In this document: piece after piece, positions 25,969-35,895 of the stretch
Layout: every line of letters begins with the position of its first letter
Position numbering within the stretch: the stretch's first letter is position 1
Assembly (NCBI RefSeq): GCF_003573695.1
Contig: NC_039365.1
Span: 81,107,082 to 81,171,081, forward strand
From: Papaver somniferum
Taxonomy: Eukaryota; Streptophyta; Magnoliopsida; Ranunculales; Papaveraceae
Length of the DNA stretch: 64,000 bases
Direction: 5' to 3'
Position numbers and translations under genes: made by a program
Notes under the pieces: generated by a model
The model's input: only the letters and a program-made list of their open reading frames with translations
Databases searched by the model: none
Told to the model about the DNA's origin: nothing

Positions 25969-27060
25969 ACACTAGAAAAACAAATAAAGGAAATAAAAGA
26001 ATCCTAAAGGAAGGGAGGTTCTAAGCAAACACAAAACAGGCTGACTCCACCAAATCAAACCTACTGATTTCTAGCAAACAAAAAGCATGATGGCTCCACT
26101 TAGATTGTTTCTAGACCAGCTTCTAATCCTTCGAAAGGGAATTCGTTACAATTTAAGCAAACCCCTCTGGAATCAATCTGAGTTAAAGTAAGTTGAATCG
26201 AGATGAGGGAAGCTCAGTGGAGCTTTGATACCCAAGGCCTTACCGGCGTTACAAGGCTGTGTATTCAACTCACAAAAAACATCATGAACTTTGAAGCATG
26301 CTTAAAAGAGTAACCAATATTTTTCGAATGACTTTCCTATTAAGATCGTTACCGTATAGGTCTCGTTCTAGTCAAATTTTAGGCTTAGGTTCGCGTTTGG
26401 TTTCGTTTTCCTAAGGCGGGCAAGAAGTGAACGGTGATGAAATCCGAACCCTTATCTTGTATGGCCAGTCCTTGCCCTTTACTAGGAAATTAAAGCAGCC
26501 GTTTTCAAATCCTCAGCATATATGCAAACGAAGGTATACAGTAACTCGCTGACAGGGGATTCGCGAGTGTTTCGACAAACTTACCTACCGTACCAGACGA
26601 GGGATGAACCGTTGTAGTCGACTCGGTCCACGACTCCTATGTCATGTACGAACCCAAGGGGACGAGGCGATATCGTAATCGCTGTCCTTCTCTGCAAACA
26701 ATTTATATTTAAACTACCTTTCCGTAGGGTTAAAAAAATAGAGTCCCAAAGTCCACAGACCAAAAATATAGTGCAAAAGAAAAAGATAATCTAAAAAAAA
26801 ATTCTAAAAAAAAATGTCTCTCTCTCTCTCTTTTTTTAATTAATTTTTATTCTCCTTTTCTTTCGCTCCTTTCTCTTTGCTTTTACTCCAAATCTTTAAA
26901 TATTCACCAAAAGTTTTGGAAAATTTTTCTTTCGCACGAAACTCCAAAATCTGTAAGGAAAAGACAAAAACCAAAAAATGTAAAGAAGAACAAATAAAAT
27001 AAAAATGCAAAACAAATAAAAACCTTAAAAAAAATCTAAAAACTCTAGCCTACAGACAAG
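25969..27060 (-). other. E3 5' untranslated leader
   Basis: About 1.1 kb between the primer site and the gag start. It contains a simple TC run at 26818-26833 followed by T- and A-rich tracts. No supported gene. Confidence 0.7.
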
Positions 27061-27078
27061 TCGGCGTCGGTGGCGCCA
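27061..27078 (-). promoter_or_regulatory. E3 primer-binding site (TGGCGCC type)
   Basis: The - strand reads TGGCGCCACCGACGCCGA, five bases inside the 5' LTR end. TGGCGCC-initial primer sites are typical of Athila and relatives. The exact tRNA was not identified. Confidence 0.75.
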
Positions 27079-27083
27079 AAAAT

Positions 27084-28754
27084 TGTTGTGATTTTCAATT
27101 GAGTTGTAGTAAAAAGTTCGTTGAGACTTGTGAAAGCAAAAGATTTTAGATTTAATGAAATTTAAAAACAAACAAAACTTAATTCAAGATTTTTAGGAAT
27201 AACCAAGACACTGATTCCACTATCACACATGAATAAATTATGGCAAATAATCCAAAACTCTAATTATCTTTTAAGTCCCTTATTTCTTAATTCACAAATA
27301 ATCAAACATATTCTCAAATATTAATTGTATTCCCCAAGCATAGACTACCAATTGATTAAACAAAGTATAATCTATCAAATTGAATCACAAGTAATTAAGA
27401 AAATTATGTAAACATTTAAAAACTCTGCAAAAGCAGTGATTGAGTGAATTATAATTAAAAATTAGAGAAAATGAAATAGTTACCCGTTATTCATGTGTAA
27501 ATTGCTTCATCAATTTCCTTGGTTAGGTGAGAATTTAGCCTCTCATCATATTGGAAACACACTCAGAATTCGATTTCATTGCTCAAAAATGGTTTACAAA
27601 TGATAAAAAGGGAGAAATAATTTAAAAACGGTTTTGTAATAATTATATTTGTTACAAACCAAAGAACGATACAGAGGATGTGTCACTGTTACTGTAGCTC
27701 TAAGACTGTCACTGAACATTCGCAAATACTATAGCAAAATAAGACTGCTTCTTGAGGTCTTATGTTCCTCGTGTTCTTCAATGGCAGCAGCAGCAGGTTT
27801 CTCTGGTGAACGTATTTCGCCTCTGTGATGTTCCAAATCCTTGGAAAACTCTCTGTCCCCCTTGTACGACCACCGAAAACTATTTATATACTCTACAGGG
27901 CCTAAAAATCGATGTAATAACTCCATATAATCTTCATTAACTCCGTTTATTCTCTTCTTCCTGTCACGGGAATAATTTCCTTTTGCAGCTCCTACACGCG
28001 TCTTCATGTAATTTGTACACTCCCAATAGCATCATACACGCTCCATAAGAGTTTTAGCACGCTGAAAATACACACAAACCTTCTCAAAATATCACAGAAG
28101 TTTCCCGAGAATGTGCTTGCTCTGTTTAGTCGAGATTACATGAAATCTTCCCCTCTGATCGAATTCAAAGCACTTACCAATCCTGTTGTGATGTAACAGG
28201 TTGGTATATATCCAAATTAAGAGAAAAATCCAATGGCATCTCATCCGAATCAGTGCCAGAAGAAATCGCAGGTGACTTGGTTAACTCTCCCTGTTTCACT
28301 TCGAACGGAATATCCAGCCAAATCCGATCCAACTAAACACTCATATCATCCCTGTCTAGCCCATAGGAACATACCCAATCAATATTAGTTCTTTAGTCTC
28401 CCTAAAACTCCTACAAAATCGCAACCCTAAACTGCCAGTTTTGACTTCCATTTTCCCGCCAATTTTCAGATTTCAAATGTTGAAGATGAGTGCCCCTTAT
28501 CCGAGACCTGGGTGCGAATAGCAGGTGGCGCCCTGGGATGCCCCTTAGTTAATGGGTGCCCCTTATCCAATCTGAGAGTCCCCATAGCAAATATCCTCCG
28601 GGGGTGTTCCGCATAATTTTTCGAGCCGATTTTTCCAAAAATGTTTATTGGCCAAAAATACCTACACACACATAAAACACCATAATTAGTACAAAAATCG
28701 AGCACTAAGAATACACACATTCAGGACAATTTAGACACAAAAATATGTCTATCA
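27084..28754 (-). repeat. E3 5' LTR
   Basis: The + strand ends are TGTTGTGATT...GTCTATCA, 1671 bp, pairing with 17719-19385. It contains the LTR ORF copy at 27729-28007, one codon longer because of a GCA repeat. Confidence 0.9.
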
Positions 28755-28759
28755 GAACA
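28755..28759. repeat. Target-site duplication gaaca of E3, right copy
   Basis: Identical to 17714-17718. E2 LTR3 resumes directly after it with TCAGTTCC. Confidence 0.9.
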
Positions 28760-29690
28760 TCAGTTCCATCTTCTAATTCTTCCATGTGCTTTCCCGTGAA
28801 ACCCTTATTTCCTCAAATCTTCCCAAAAACAGTTCCAACATCTTATTAACTTCACCACGTTCCTCAATTGACTAAACCCACACCTTAATTCTTCTTGTAC
28901 ATCATTAATTGTAATTCCAGTTCATCTTGAGAAACCCTAATTCAATTTGAGGAAGAACACACGAAACCCTAGTTCTTCGATTCATCACTGAATCAACTTC
29001 AAAACTACAATTAAACGTCAACCCATTCAATCCTCTTCCATCAAGAACACAAATCAATTCCACGAAAACCCAATCAACTTCATCCTACAGAAAACTCTAA
29101 CTTCAGAACCATATCTTCGATTTAGCACATCATCTCAATCTTCTTCTTCATAATCAACATCGACATCACCTCCTTCACCATCTGTATATCTTCATCAGTT
29201 TATTTCTCTTTAAACCTCTCTCAAAACTCACCTCACAAATCCAACAGAACACAAGCATAGAAGAAGAAGAAGAAGAGAGAAGAAGAGAGAAGAGAAGAGA
29301 AGAAAAGAAAGAGAAAGAGAAAAGAAAATGAAAGCTTATCCCCTCGACTTGGGTTGATAAGGCCGACCAAATTGTTAAAGGAACCCAAGAATCTGATAAG
29401 GGAAAACCACAACGTGTCCTTGCTGCAACAAAAGCGTTTTTCCGGAAATGAAGATTTTACCCTTCATATTGTCTTGATGTTTTCTTCTTCATCTAATATC
29501 TGATTCACACGTTCGAGTAGTTCATTTCGCATAACTTTTCAAGATCCAACCGATGGTACTAGTTTCGTATCTATACCGTTGTTAGATTAATTCCTATTAA
29601 TTAACGTTCGTCTTAAACTAATCAAGTTATTATCGGCTAATACGTCTCTTGACCAGTCTAATAGCGTTGACGAGCTTGGGGATCTTTACA
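28760..29690 (-). repeat. E2 LTR3, right part
   Basis: This is the continuation of LTR3 beyond E3, ending CTTTACA. It differs from both LTR1 and LTR2 at shared positions, for example ATCTGATAAG, AAGATTTTACC and TAATATCTG, and has a longer GAAGAGA purine run at 29259-29330. The tagat duplication follows at 29691. Confidence 0.85.
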
Positions 29691-29695
29691 TAGAT
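29691..29695. repeat. Target-site duplication tagat of E2, right copy
   Basis: Identical to 3426-3430. E1 LTR sequence resumes after it. Confidence 0.9.
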
Positions 29696-30836
29696 AATTG
29701 CGGTTTATCTTTTGTTTTCGATTGATTTGATTGACTAACGGTGGTTGAAATCTGATTGCACCTAGTTTGTTTATTCTTGAGAATCTTCTCTTCTGATATA
29801 AGATTCACTCAAACTACTTCAGAGTTTCGACAGGGATCTTTAGACTGTTGTTAGTTCTAAAGACGATCTTGTGATAATCCATTGTTAACAGACTCCGTTA
29901 TGTGCGTGATTGCTCACAAGAGATTCAAGTGATTGTGTGCAGGTTTTTATTGAAGATTTAAGAATATTTGAAGACAAATAAGATATTGAAGATCTGACTT
30001 GGGTTTTATAATTTTTGATGTTCACAATACTTGTTTCGGTAAAAGAGGATCCAATTAATAATCGGTTTATCCTTGTGGTAGATTGGATTGATTAATTGAG
30101 TAGATCGGCATCAACAAGATTCTTCAGATTAAAGGTGTTGTTGGCTTAATCTTAAATGACTACCTTTGGGTGATTGAACATAAGATAGATCTAAGGACCT
30201 GACGAAGGAGTTTATGTTGAGATAAACGGAAGAGCCTTTGTCCGACTCATATCACTTGGTTGAATAGAGTTGATACCAAACAGATTTGTTGTTCTTTTAC
30301 TGTTTGGAATACGAACCAAAGGAATTGTTCCAAGTATGTGACTTATTTATAAGTTGAAGGCGTGGGAATACAGAAGGAACTAGGTGAACTATAGGGTTAG
30401 TTACTTGGTCTCAACTATACGAAGTTAGTGTAATTTTGTGTAGCGACTTAATCCTGAGAGTACTCAATTCTGGACTAGGTCCCGGGGGTTTTCTGCATTT
30501 GCGGTTTTCTCGTTAACAAAATCTTACTGTGTCATTTAATTTTATATTCCGCATTATAATTGTTTTATCATAATTAAAGTAAATTATACAAACGTTAATT
30601 CCTATTTACTTGATAAGCAATCCTCTTGTGTTTGGTTAAGTCCGAACCTTTGTATCAAGTAAACATACTTCTTTGTTGTATTGTCTCGATCTTGTATCCA
30701 TAGACAATCACAGGAAGTGTGAACCGATTATTTGTATTGTCTCTACTCAGTCCATAGACAATGACTTTCGGAGAAAGGACTTATAGGTAGCAAAATTTTT
30801 AGCTTGAGGTATATTTGGGTGCCCTCTCCTTTTTCA
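29696..30836 (+). repeat. E1 5' LTR, second part
   Basis: It continues the LTR interrupted at 3430. It matches the end of the 3' LTR (44960-45747, closely) and the third copy (62990-64000, more loosely). It ends ...CCTTTTTCA at 30836. Confidence 0.85.
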
Positions 30837-30838
30837 AT

Positions 30839-30850
30839 TGGTATCAGAGC
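30839..30850 (+). promoter_or_regulatory. E1 primer-binding site (initiator Met tRNA type)
   Basis: TGGTATCAGAGC starts two bases after the LTR end. This sets the E1 orientation as + and marks 30836 as the LTR end. Confidence 0.85.
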
Positions 30851-30906
30851 AGGCAAACACGAAAAGATCTAAAAATCTTAGTTTGGTGCGATCCAACCTA
30901 TAAGAA

Positions 30907-32055
30907 TTGAATCTAATGTACGATTCAGTTAACGTTATGCAAGAATTTGAATGCTCAAAAGTTGAAGATGTTAATACTTTGTTAACTCATGATCCAGGAG
31001 TTACGAAAACATCTATGTCTTTTTCGGAGGAAAAAGAAGATGCTGATAAAGAGTTGGTAAAACTCCTAAAGCCTATACAATCTCTGTCTTTTAAAGTGTT
31101 TGTTTTAAAGACAGAGTCAAATCTTCTTAAGCAGGAGATCAGAGAAAAAGACATTCAACTGAATTGTCTAGTCAAAGAGAAAATGGATCTCGCTGTCAAA
31201 CTAGAAGCTCTGTAAATCTCTTACAGATAAAGAGACACGTCCTATGATTCTGACTAATGATGCTGTTGTGATTTCTTCTGATGAGGAAAATAAAAGTCCT
31301 TTCTCGAATTTTATAGATTGTGACAAAACCGGGTTAATCACATCTGAAACAGATCAATATGATGGTAGTTTGCCTAACTACAACAAGTTAGAGGAGGATG
31401 AGAAACCAGCTTCCAGATCTACTGATGATCAAACAAAATCTTGTCCAAAGGAAACTTTGAACCGATTCCGTGATGACTTTAAGGAATACAATTTTCAGTC
31501 ACTTTACAGGAAACTTATACTTCTTCAACATTCGGTGGTAAAATATTTGAAAGAAGTTTCTTATCTTAAAAAACTGAAAGATTATTCCTCAGTAGAAAGA
31601 CAGATTATACTACATACCAATAAGATCAACTCAAAGGAGTCAGAGGAAAGAGTTGATAATCGCTTCTGGAAAAAGGTTCCTCCGTACCCATATCGAAACA
31701 GTTCTGGTTTTGATGAGGAATGACTTCAGAAGGAAAGGAAAGATCGAATCTCTGCCAAAAGAAACAATCAGGATTTTCTTATAGTTGTTTCAAATGGTCA
31801 CACTAATGTGAATAATAAGGAAGTCCTTAGAATGAGAAAATCTTATTAAAATCTCATTGAAAGAATTAAGAGAGATCTAGCTGTCTCCAAGAATTCTCAC
31901 ATTAGTATATTTTCTCCACATGGTCATATCTCTAGAGTTAGAAAAGTTCATCATCTTGGGAGAAAATATTTTGTGCAGAAATTCCCTAAAAGAAACATGA
32001 ACTATGTTTCTGATGTTCACTGTAAGCTGGAAAAAGCTTACTCCGATGCAACTTA
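30907..32055 (+). pseudogene. E1 first ORF, decayed, unrecognised (gag position)
   Basis: The ORF begins about 55 bp after the primer site, where gag normally starts. The first 102 codons (30907-31215) contain a likely coiled coil, with heptad-like spacing in TESNLLKQEIREKDIQLN. A frameshift near 31215-31244 moves the frame. The frame then runs to 32055, with in-frame stops at 31721 and 31844, through an acidic region, a helical region (SLYRKLILLQHSVVKYLKEV) and a basic end (GRKYFVQKFPKRNMNY). I see no CCHC knuckle or major homology region, so the gag role is inferred from position only. Confidence 0.5.
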
Positions 32056-32447
32056 GTTGTATCATATGTTGTGTTTTCTCATCTTTTCGTGCTCATAATC
32101 TTTGATGGGAAAGGCACAATAAAACAGGAGCACATGTACCTTGTGTAGTAGTTTATCAGAAAAACTTTGTGATAGTATATGGGTTATTGCGAATCCATGG
32201 CAGTCTAAAAAAAAATGTTCATGTTTAAACATGTTTCTCCAAATTGGAGTTATTAGGAATTTTCGGATGTTTTTAATAAACCTTCCAACTTAAGCTTCTC
32301 GGATTAAGGGAACAAAATATATTGTTTTATATTTTCGGATTTTCCAGAGACCTTTTTGTCCGAAAGTTGTCTCTTTTAAGAGGAGAAACTTTTTCTTGTC
32401 TGTATTCGAAACCCTAAGGAATCCTTTATATTCGTTCATAATCGATC

Positions 32448-32897
32448 ATGCCTCCATTAACTCGCAGTGTCTCAAAGACTAAAAAGTAGGAAGCTCAAAA
32501 GGTTAAGGGTTGTCAAGGAATCAATACAAAGAAAAAGAAGAAAGGAATTATGTCTGATTATGACTCTGATAGTTCAGTTGGATCACAAGATGAGTCATGT
32601 CTGTTAGCTTATAACAAACAAGATACAACCAAAAACCAATGGACTCATTATGATAGTATGTCTCAATATATCCAAGGTTTTGATGAACTAGAAACCAATC
32701 TTGCTATGACTATTCGACATCAAGATTGGGTAAAAGAGAAGTACGAACGAACAAGAGGAATTCTTGCTGAGCTCAAAACTCTAATTGAAGAACTTGAAAA
32801 ACAAGAAGTGGTTGCAGACAAATCGGTTGAGACATGCTTTAAGAGTTTGAACACTGAAGAGACCTCGGTGAACAACAAGAGCACCACTAAAGATTAA
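32448..32897 (+). pseudogene. E1 second ORF, unrecognised acidic/coiled-coil protein
   Basis: An ATG at 32448 starts a frame with a stop after 13 codons. The same frame then stays open to 32897 (115 codons from the ATG at 32550). The product starts acidic and serine-rich (MSDYDSDSSVGSQDE) and has a charged helix around residues 55-95 (KEKYERTRGILAELKTLIEELEKQE). It resembles no domain I recognise. Some 50 bp after it, E1 sequence stops at the deletion joint with E4. Confidence 0.45.
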
Positions 32898-32947
32898 GTG
32901 ATTTGCTGTAATACTTAATCTAGAACAACAAGAGCACCAACAAGAGC

Positions 32948-33765
32948 ACATGTGGCATGGCATGCCTTGGCGCGGTTTGGCGTGGCCAAAACTAGGGTTT
33001 TGGGACAAAGGTTACCATGCGTTGTTTGACAACCTTGGACGGCTAGGATTTGCATCTAGGATGGAAGGGTGGTCGTTGATCGTCGCACGTCTTGGTTTGG
33101 TAGCCGCATGGGGAAGGCCGACATTGTATGGCGCGACAAGGTGGTTGGCATGTCATTGGCACATGTGGCATGGCATGCCTTGGCGCGGTTTGGCGTGGTC
33201 AAAACTAGGGTTTGGGCCAAAGGTTACCATGCGTTATTTGGCGACCTTGGACGGCTAGGATTTGCATTTAGGATGGAAGGGTGGTCGTTGATCGTCGAAC
33301 GCCTTCGTTTTGGTAGCCGCATAGGGAAGACCGGCATGGTGTGGCACGGCAAGGTGGTTGGCATTCCATTGGCACATGTGGCATGGCAAGCCTTGGCGCA
33401 GTTTGGCATGGCCAAAACTAGGGTTTTGGGCCAAAGGTTACCATGCGTTGTTTGGAGACCTTGGACGGCTAGGATTTGCATCCAGGATGGAAGGGTGGTC
33501 GTTGATCTTCGCACGCCTTCGGTTTGGTAGCCGCATAGGGAAGGCTGGCATGGTGTGGCGCGGAAAGGTGGTCGGCATGCCATTGGCACATGTGGCATGG
33601 ATTGCCTTGGCGCGGTTTGACGTGGCTAAAACTAGGGTCTTGGGACAAAGGTTACCATGCGTTGTTTGGCGACCTTGGACGGCTAGGATTTGCATCCAGG
33701 ATGGAAGGGTGGCCGTTGATCGTCGCACGCCTTCGTTTTGGTAGCCGCATAGGGAAGACCTGCAT
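32948..33765 (+). repeat. 213-bp tandem array, left E4 LTR
   Basis: Units begin ACATGTGGCATGG at 32948, 33161, 33374 and 33587. Each contains AAAACTAGGG, TTACCATGCGTTGTTTGG and GGTAGCCGCAT. The unit length of about 213 bp is divisible by 3, which produces long open frames on both strands that I treat as by-products. Confidence 0.9.
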
Positions 33766-34089
33766 GGTGGGGCCAAGGCCAATGGCGCGGATGGCTTGGC
33801 ATAGTGGGGCCAAGGGTTTGGTACGGACGGCTTGGCATGGTGCCAAAGAAAGGTGCGGTTGGCTTGGCATGGTGGGGCCAAGGGTTTGGCATGCCATTGG
33901 CACATGGTGCGGCTAGCATGGTTGGAGCCAAGGCAAGGCGCGGTTGGCTTGGCATGGTGGGGCCGAGGTTTTGGCATGCCATTGGCGCATGGTGCGGCTA
34001 GCATGGTTGGGGCCAAGGCAAGGTGCCGTTGGCTTGGCATGGTGGGGCCAAGGGTTTGGCATGCCATTTGCGCATGGTGCGGCTAGCAT
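33766..34089 (+). repeat. 85-bp tandem array, left E4 LTR
   Basis: The core GCGGCTAGCATGGTTGG recurs at 33909, 33994 and 34079, with shorter related units before. Units share GGCATGGTGGGGCCAAGG. The array follows the 213-bp array directly. Confidence 0.85.
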
Positions 34090-34430
34090 GGTTGGCATGC
34101 CTTGGCGCGGTAGACGTGGCTGGCATGGTTTTCCATTGGCACAGTGGTGCGGCTGGCATGGTTGGCATGCCTTGGCGCGGAGATGTGGCTGGCATGGTTT
34201 GCCATTGGCACAATGGTGCGGATGGCATGGTTGGCATGCCTTGGCGTGGAGATGTGGCTGGCATGGTTATCCATTGGCACAGTGGTGCGGCTTGCATGGT
34301 TGGCATGCCTTGGCGCGGAGATGTGGCTGGCATGGTTGGCATGCCTTGGCGCGGAGATGTGGCTGGCACGGTTTGTCATTGGCACAGTGGTGCGGCTGGC
34401 ATGGTAGGCATGCCTTGGCGCGGTAGCTTG
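34090..34430 (+). repeat. 69-bp tandem array, left E4 LTR
   Basis: The unit has GGCATGCCTTGGCGCGGAGA, then GGCTGGCATGGTT and CCATTGGCACAGTGG, with a 69-bp period (23 codons). It makes 23-residue repeats when translated in several frames. The same array is at 43746-44212. Confidence 0.9.
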
Positions 34431-34638
34431 AGAATTAGGGTTCGGTATGTACGAAGATGATGTCGGTCAATACTAAGGGTTCTGCCGTGGAACATGACAC
34501 ACGTATAAAAAAAGGTACTCTGGTAATTCTTACGTAGTTATGTTGAATGATTCAATAAATGCGCTAGTGGTTGTAGTGACGTCATTTCAGATGTAAGGTT
34601 TTACGATTTTAACCCTAAGCTAAAAACCACCATCAACA

Positions 34639-34977
34639 TTAAGGCTCATGTTTAGCTCGGAACATGAGCATTGTTGCGAGGTAAGCATAAGATAGTGACA
34701 GGCCAGGACAAATTGAAATGGAAAGTCATGAAAAGATGGTCAGGAAGACCCAACTAACCTTTTTTGAGAGGTAAGGAGAGTTCGTGATTCTTGTGTTGCG
34801 GCCTTGCGTAAATTCTACTCGTGGTGTTGCTGGCTAGACCTTGAAATGGTAGAGGTGATTGCTGGTTGAGATGCAGACTGTCGGCTTGGCTTGGTCACGA
34901 GTCATCTTGGCTGGGCTAGGGAACGCGGAGGTGCTGGATTAGCGAGTTGTCGGTGTTGGTACGTCTTGAGCGGAGAT
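34639..34977. other. E4 interior next to the 3' LTR, nothing recognised
   Basis: It starts with TTAAGGCTCATG after the LTR end. Unlike in E5, a clear polypurine tract is not visible on - strand here. No supported ORF. Confidence 0.5.
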
Positions 34978-35105
34978 GCTGGCGTTGGTCGGCTTGGAAC
35001 GGGAGCCGCAGGCATTGGTCGGCTTGGAATAGGAGCCGCAGGCGTTGGTCGGCTTGGAATGGGAGCCACAGGCGTTGGTCGTCTTGAAATGGAGCTGCTT
35101 GCGTT
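34978..35105 (+). repeat. 30-bp tandem repeat in E4 interior
   Basis: Units of the form GGCGTTGGTCGGCTTGGAA then TGGGAGCCGCA occur four times with a 30-bp period. Confidence 0.85.
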
Positions 35106-35244
35106 GCTCGGGTTGGAGTGGAGCTAGCTTGAGTTCCTTGGAAGGATGATGACTGGCTTCAGTTCCGTGGAAGGATGACGACCGGCTTCAGTTTCATGGG
35201 ATGATGGCAACTTTCTCTGAATTAGGGTTTGGCATGCCGAAACC

Positions 35245-35420
35245 CTAATTAGCGCCCTTTATTAGAATCGCTGTAGGATTCTCGTACAAACTCGGATTTT
35301 GACGGTCCACCCTCCATTCTGAACGGAAAAGAATTTCATATCTCCCATCGCGAGAATATTTAGGTTTTGAGCTCGTTCGGGAGGTGAAAACAGCTCGACA
35401 GTAAAATTCAGGAAGAATTG
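35245..35420. repeat. About 170-bp direct repeat in E4 interior, copy 1
   Basis: The block with CTCGGATTTTGACGGTCC and GAACGGAAAAGAATTTC recurs at about 35719-35895 with some changes. The 50-bp array lies between the two copies. Confidence 0.8.
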
Positions 35421-35461
35421 CGGGCCCGTGGAATGATGGCAGCTTGCTTTAGTTCCGTGGG

Positions 35462-35710
35462 AAGATGACGACTTGCTTTGGGAAGATAACAACTTGCTTC
35501 GGTTCCCTGGGAAGGTGACGACTGGCTTCGAGAAGATAACAACTTGCTTCAGTTCCCTGGGAAGGTGATGACAGGCTTCGGTAAGGTAACAACTTGCTTC
35601 AGTTCCCTGGGAAGGTGACGACTGGCTTCAGGTAGATAACAACTTGCTTCAGTTCTCTGGGAAGGTGACGACTGGCTTCGGGAAGGTAACAACTTGCTTC
35701 AGATTTTCGC
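35462..35710 (+). repeat. 50-bp tandem repeat in E4 interior
   Basis: ACAACTTGCTTC recurs at 35489, 35539, 35589, 35639 and 35689, each followed by AGTTCCCTGGGAAGGTGACGACTGGCTTC or a close variant. Confidence 0.9.
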
Positions 35711-35718
35711 ATGATGCA

Positions 35719-35895
35719 ACCCTAATTAGCGTCCCTTACTGGAATCGTTGTAAAATTCTCGTACGAACTCGGATTTTGACGGTCCGCCCCTCCATTCTGA
35801 ACGGAAAAGAATTTCCTATCTCCCTACTCGGGAGTATTTAGGTTTTGAGCTCGTTCATGAGGTGAAAACAGCTCGACAGTAGAATTCAGGAAGAA
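35719..35895. repeat. About 170-bp direct repeat in E4 interior, copy 2
   Basis: Pairs with 35245-35420; both share GAACGGAAAAGAATTTC and GAGGTGAAAACAGCTCGACAG. Confidence 0.8.

Larger units (their letters stand above)
17719..28754 (-). mobile_element. E3: Athila-like Ty3/gypsy element, 11 kb, - strand
   Basis: It has two LTRs of about 1.67 kb, a TGGCGCC-type primer site beside the right LTR, a purine tract beside the left LTR, and a gag-protease-RT-RNase H-integrase order on - strand. The gag and protease style, the FMDD reverse-transcriptase box and the primer type fit the Athila clade. About 7 substitutions in the first 255 bp separate the LTRs by my count, so it is among the youngest layers. 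Frameshifts split pol, and no env-like ORF follows integrase. Confidence 0.88.
3431..29690 (-). mobile_element. E2: non-coding large-LTR element, three LTRs and two internals, - strand
   Basis: E2 is laid out as LTR1 (3431-6935), internal 1 (6936-9310), LTR2 (9311-12788), internal 2 (12789-15155) and LTR3 (15156-17718 plus 28760-29690). One tagat duplication flanks the whole array, so it arose from a single insertion followed by duplication. On - strand each internal begins with TTGGTATCAGAGC and ends in a purine tract before the next LTR. No gag or pol domain is present. This fits a LARD-type element (large LTRs, non-coding interior) mobilised by another element. The repeat period is 5.85-5.88 kb. 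Confidence 0.85.
32948..34638 (-). repeat. E4 3' LTR, truncated
   Basis: It corresponds to about 42766-44424 of the right LTR. It is built of three tandem arrays and a unique tail (34426-34638) that ends ACCACCATCAACA. The joint at 32946-32952 falls in GCACATGTGG, which also occurs at repeat-unit borders, so a short-homology deletion is plausible. Confidence 0.75.

Noticed and set aside
32950..34460. Many overlapping ORFs of 60-209 codons on both strands in the E4 LTR (also 42381-44289)
   Set aside because: They arise because the 213- and 69-bp repeat units are multiples of 3 and poor in stops. They occur in several frames at once and contain no domain.
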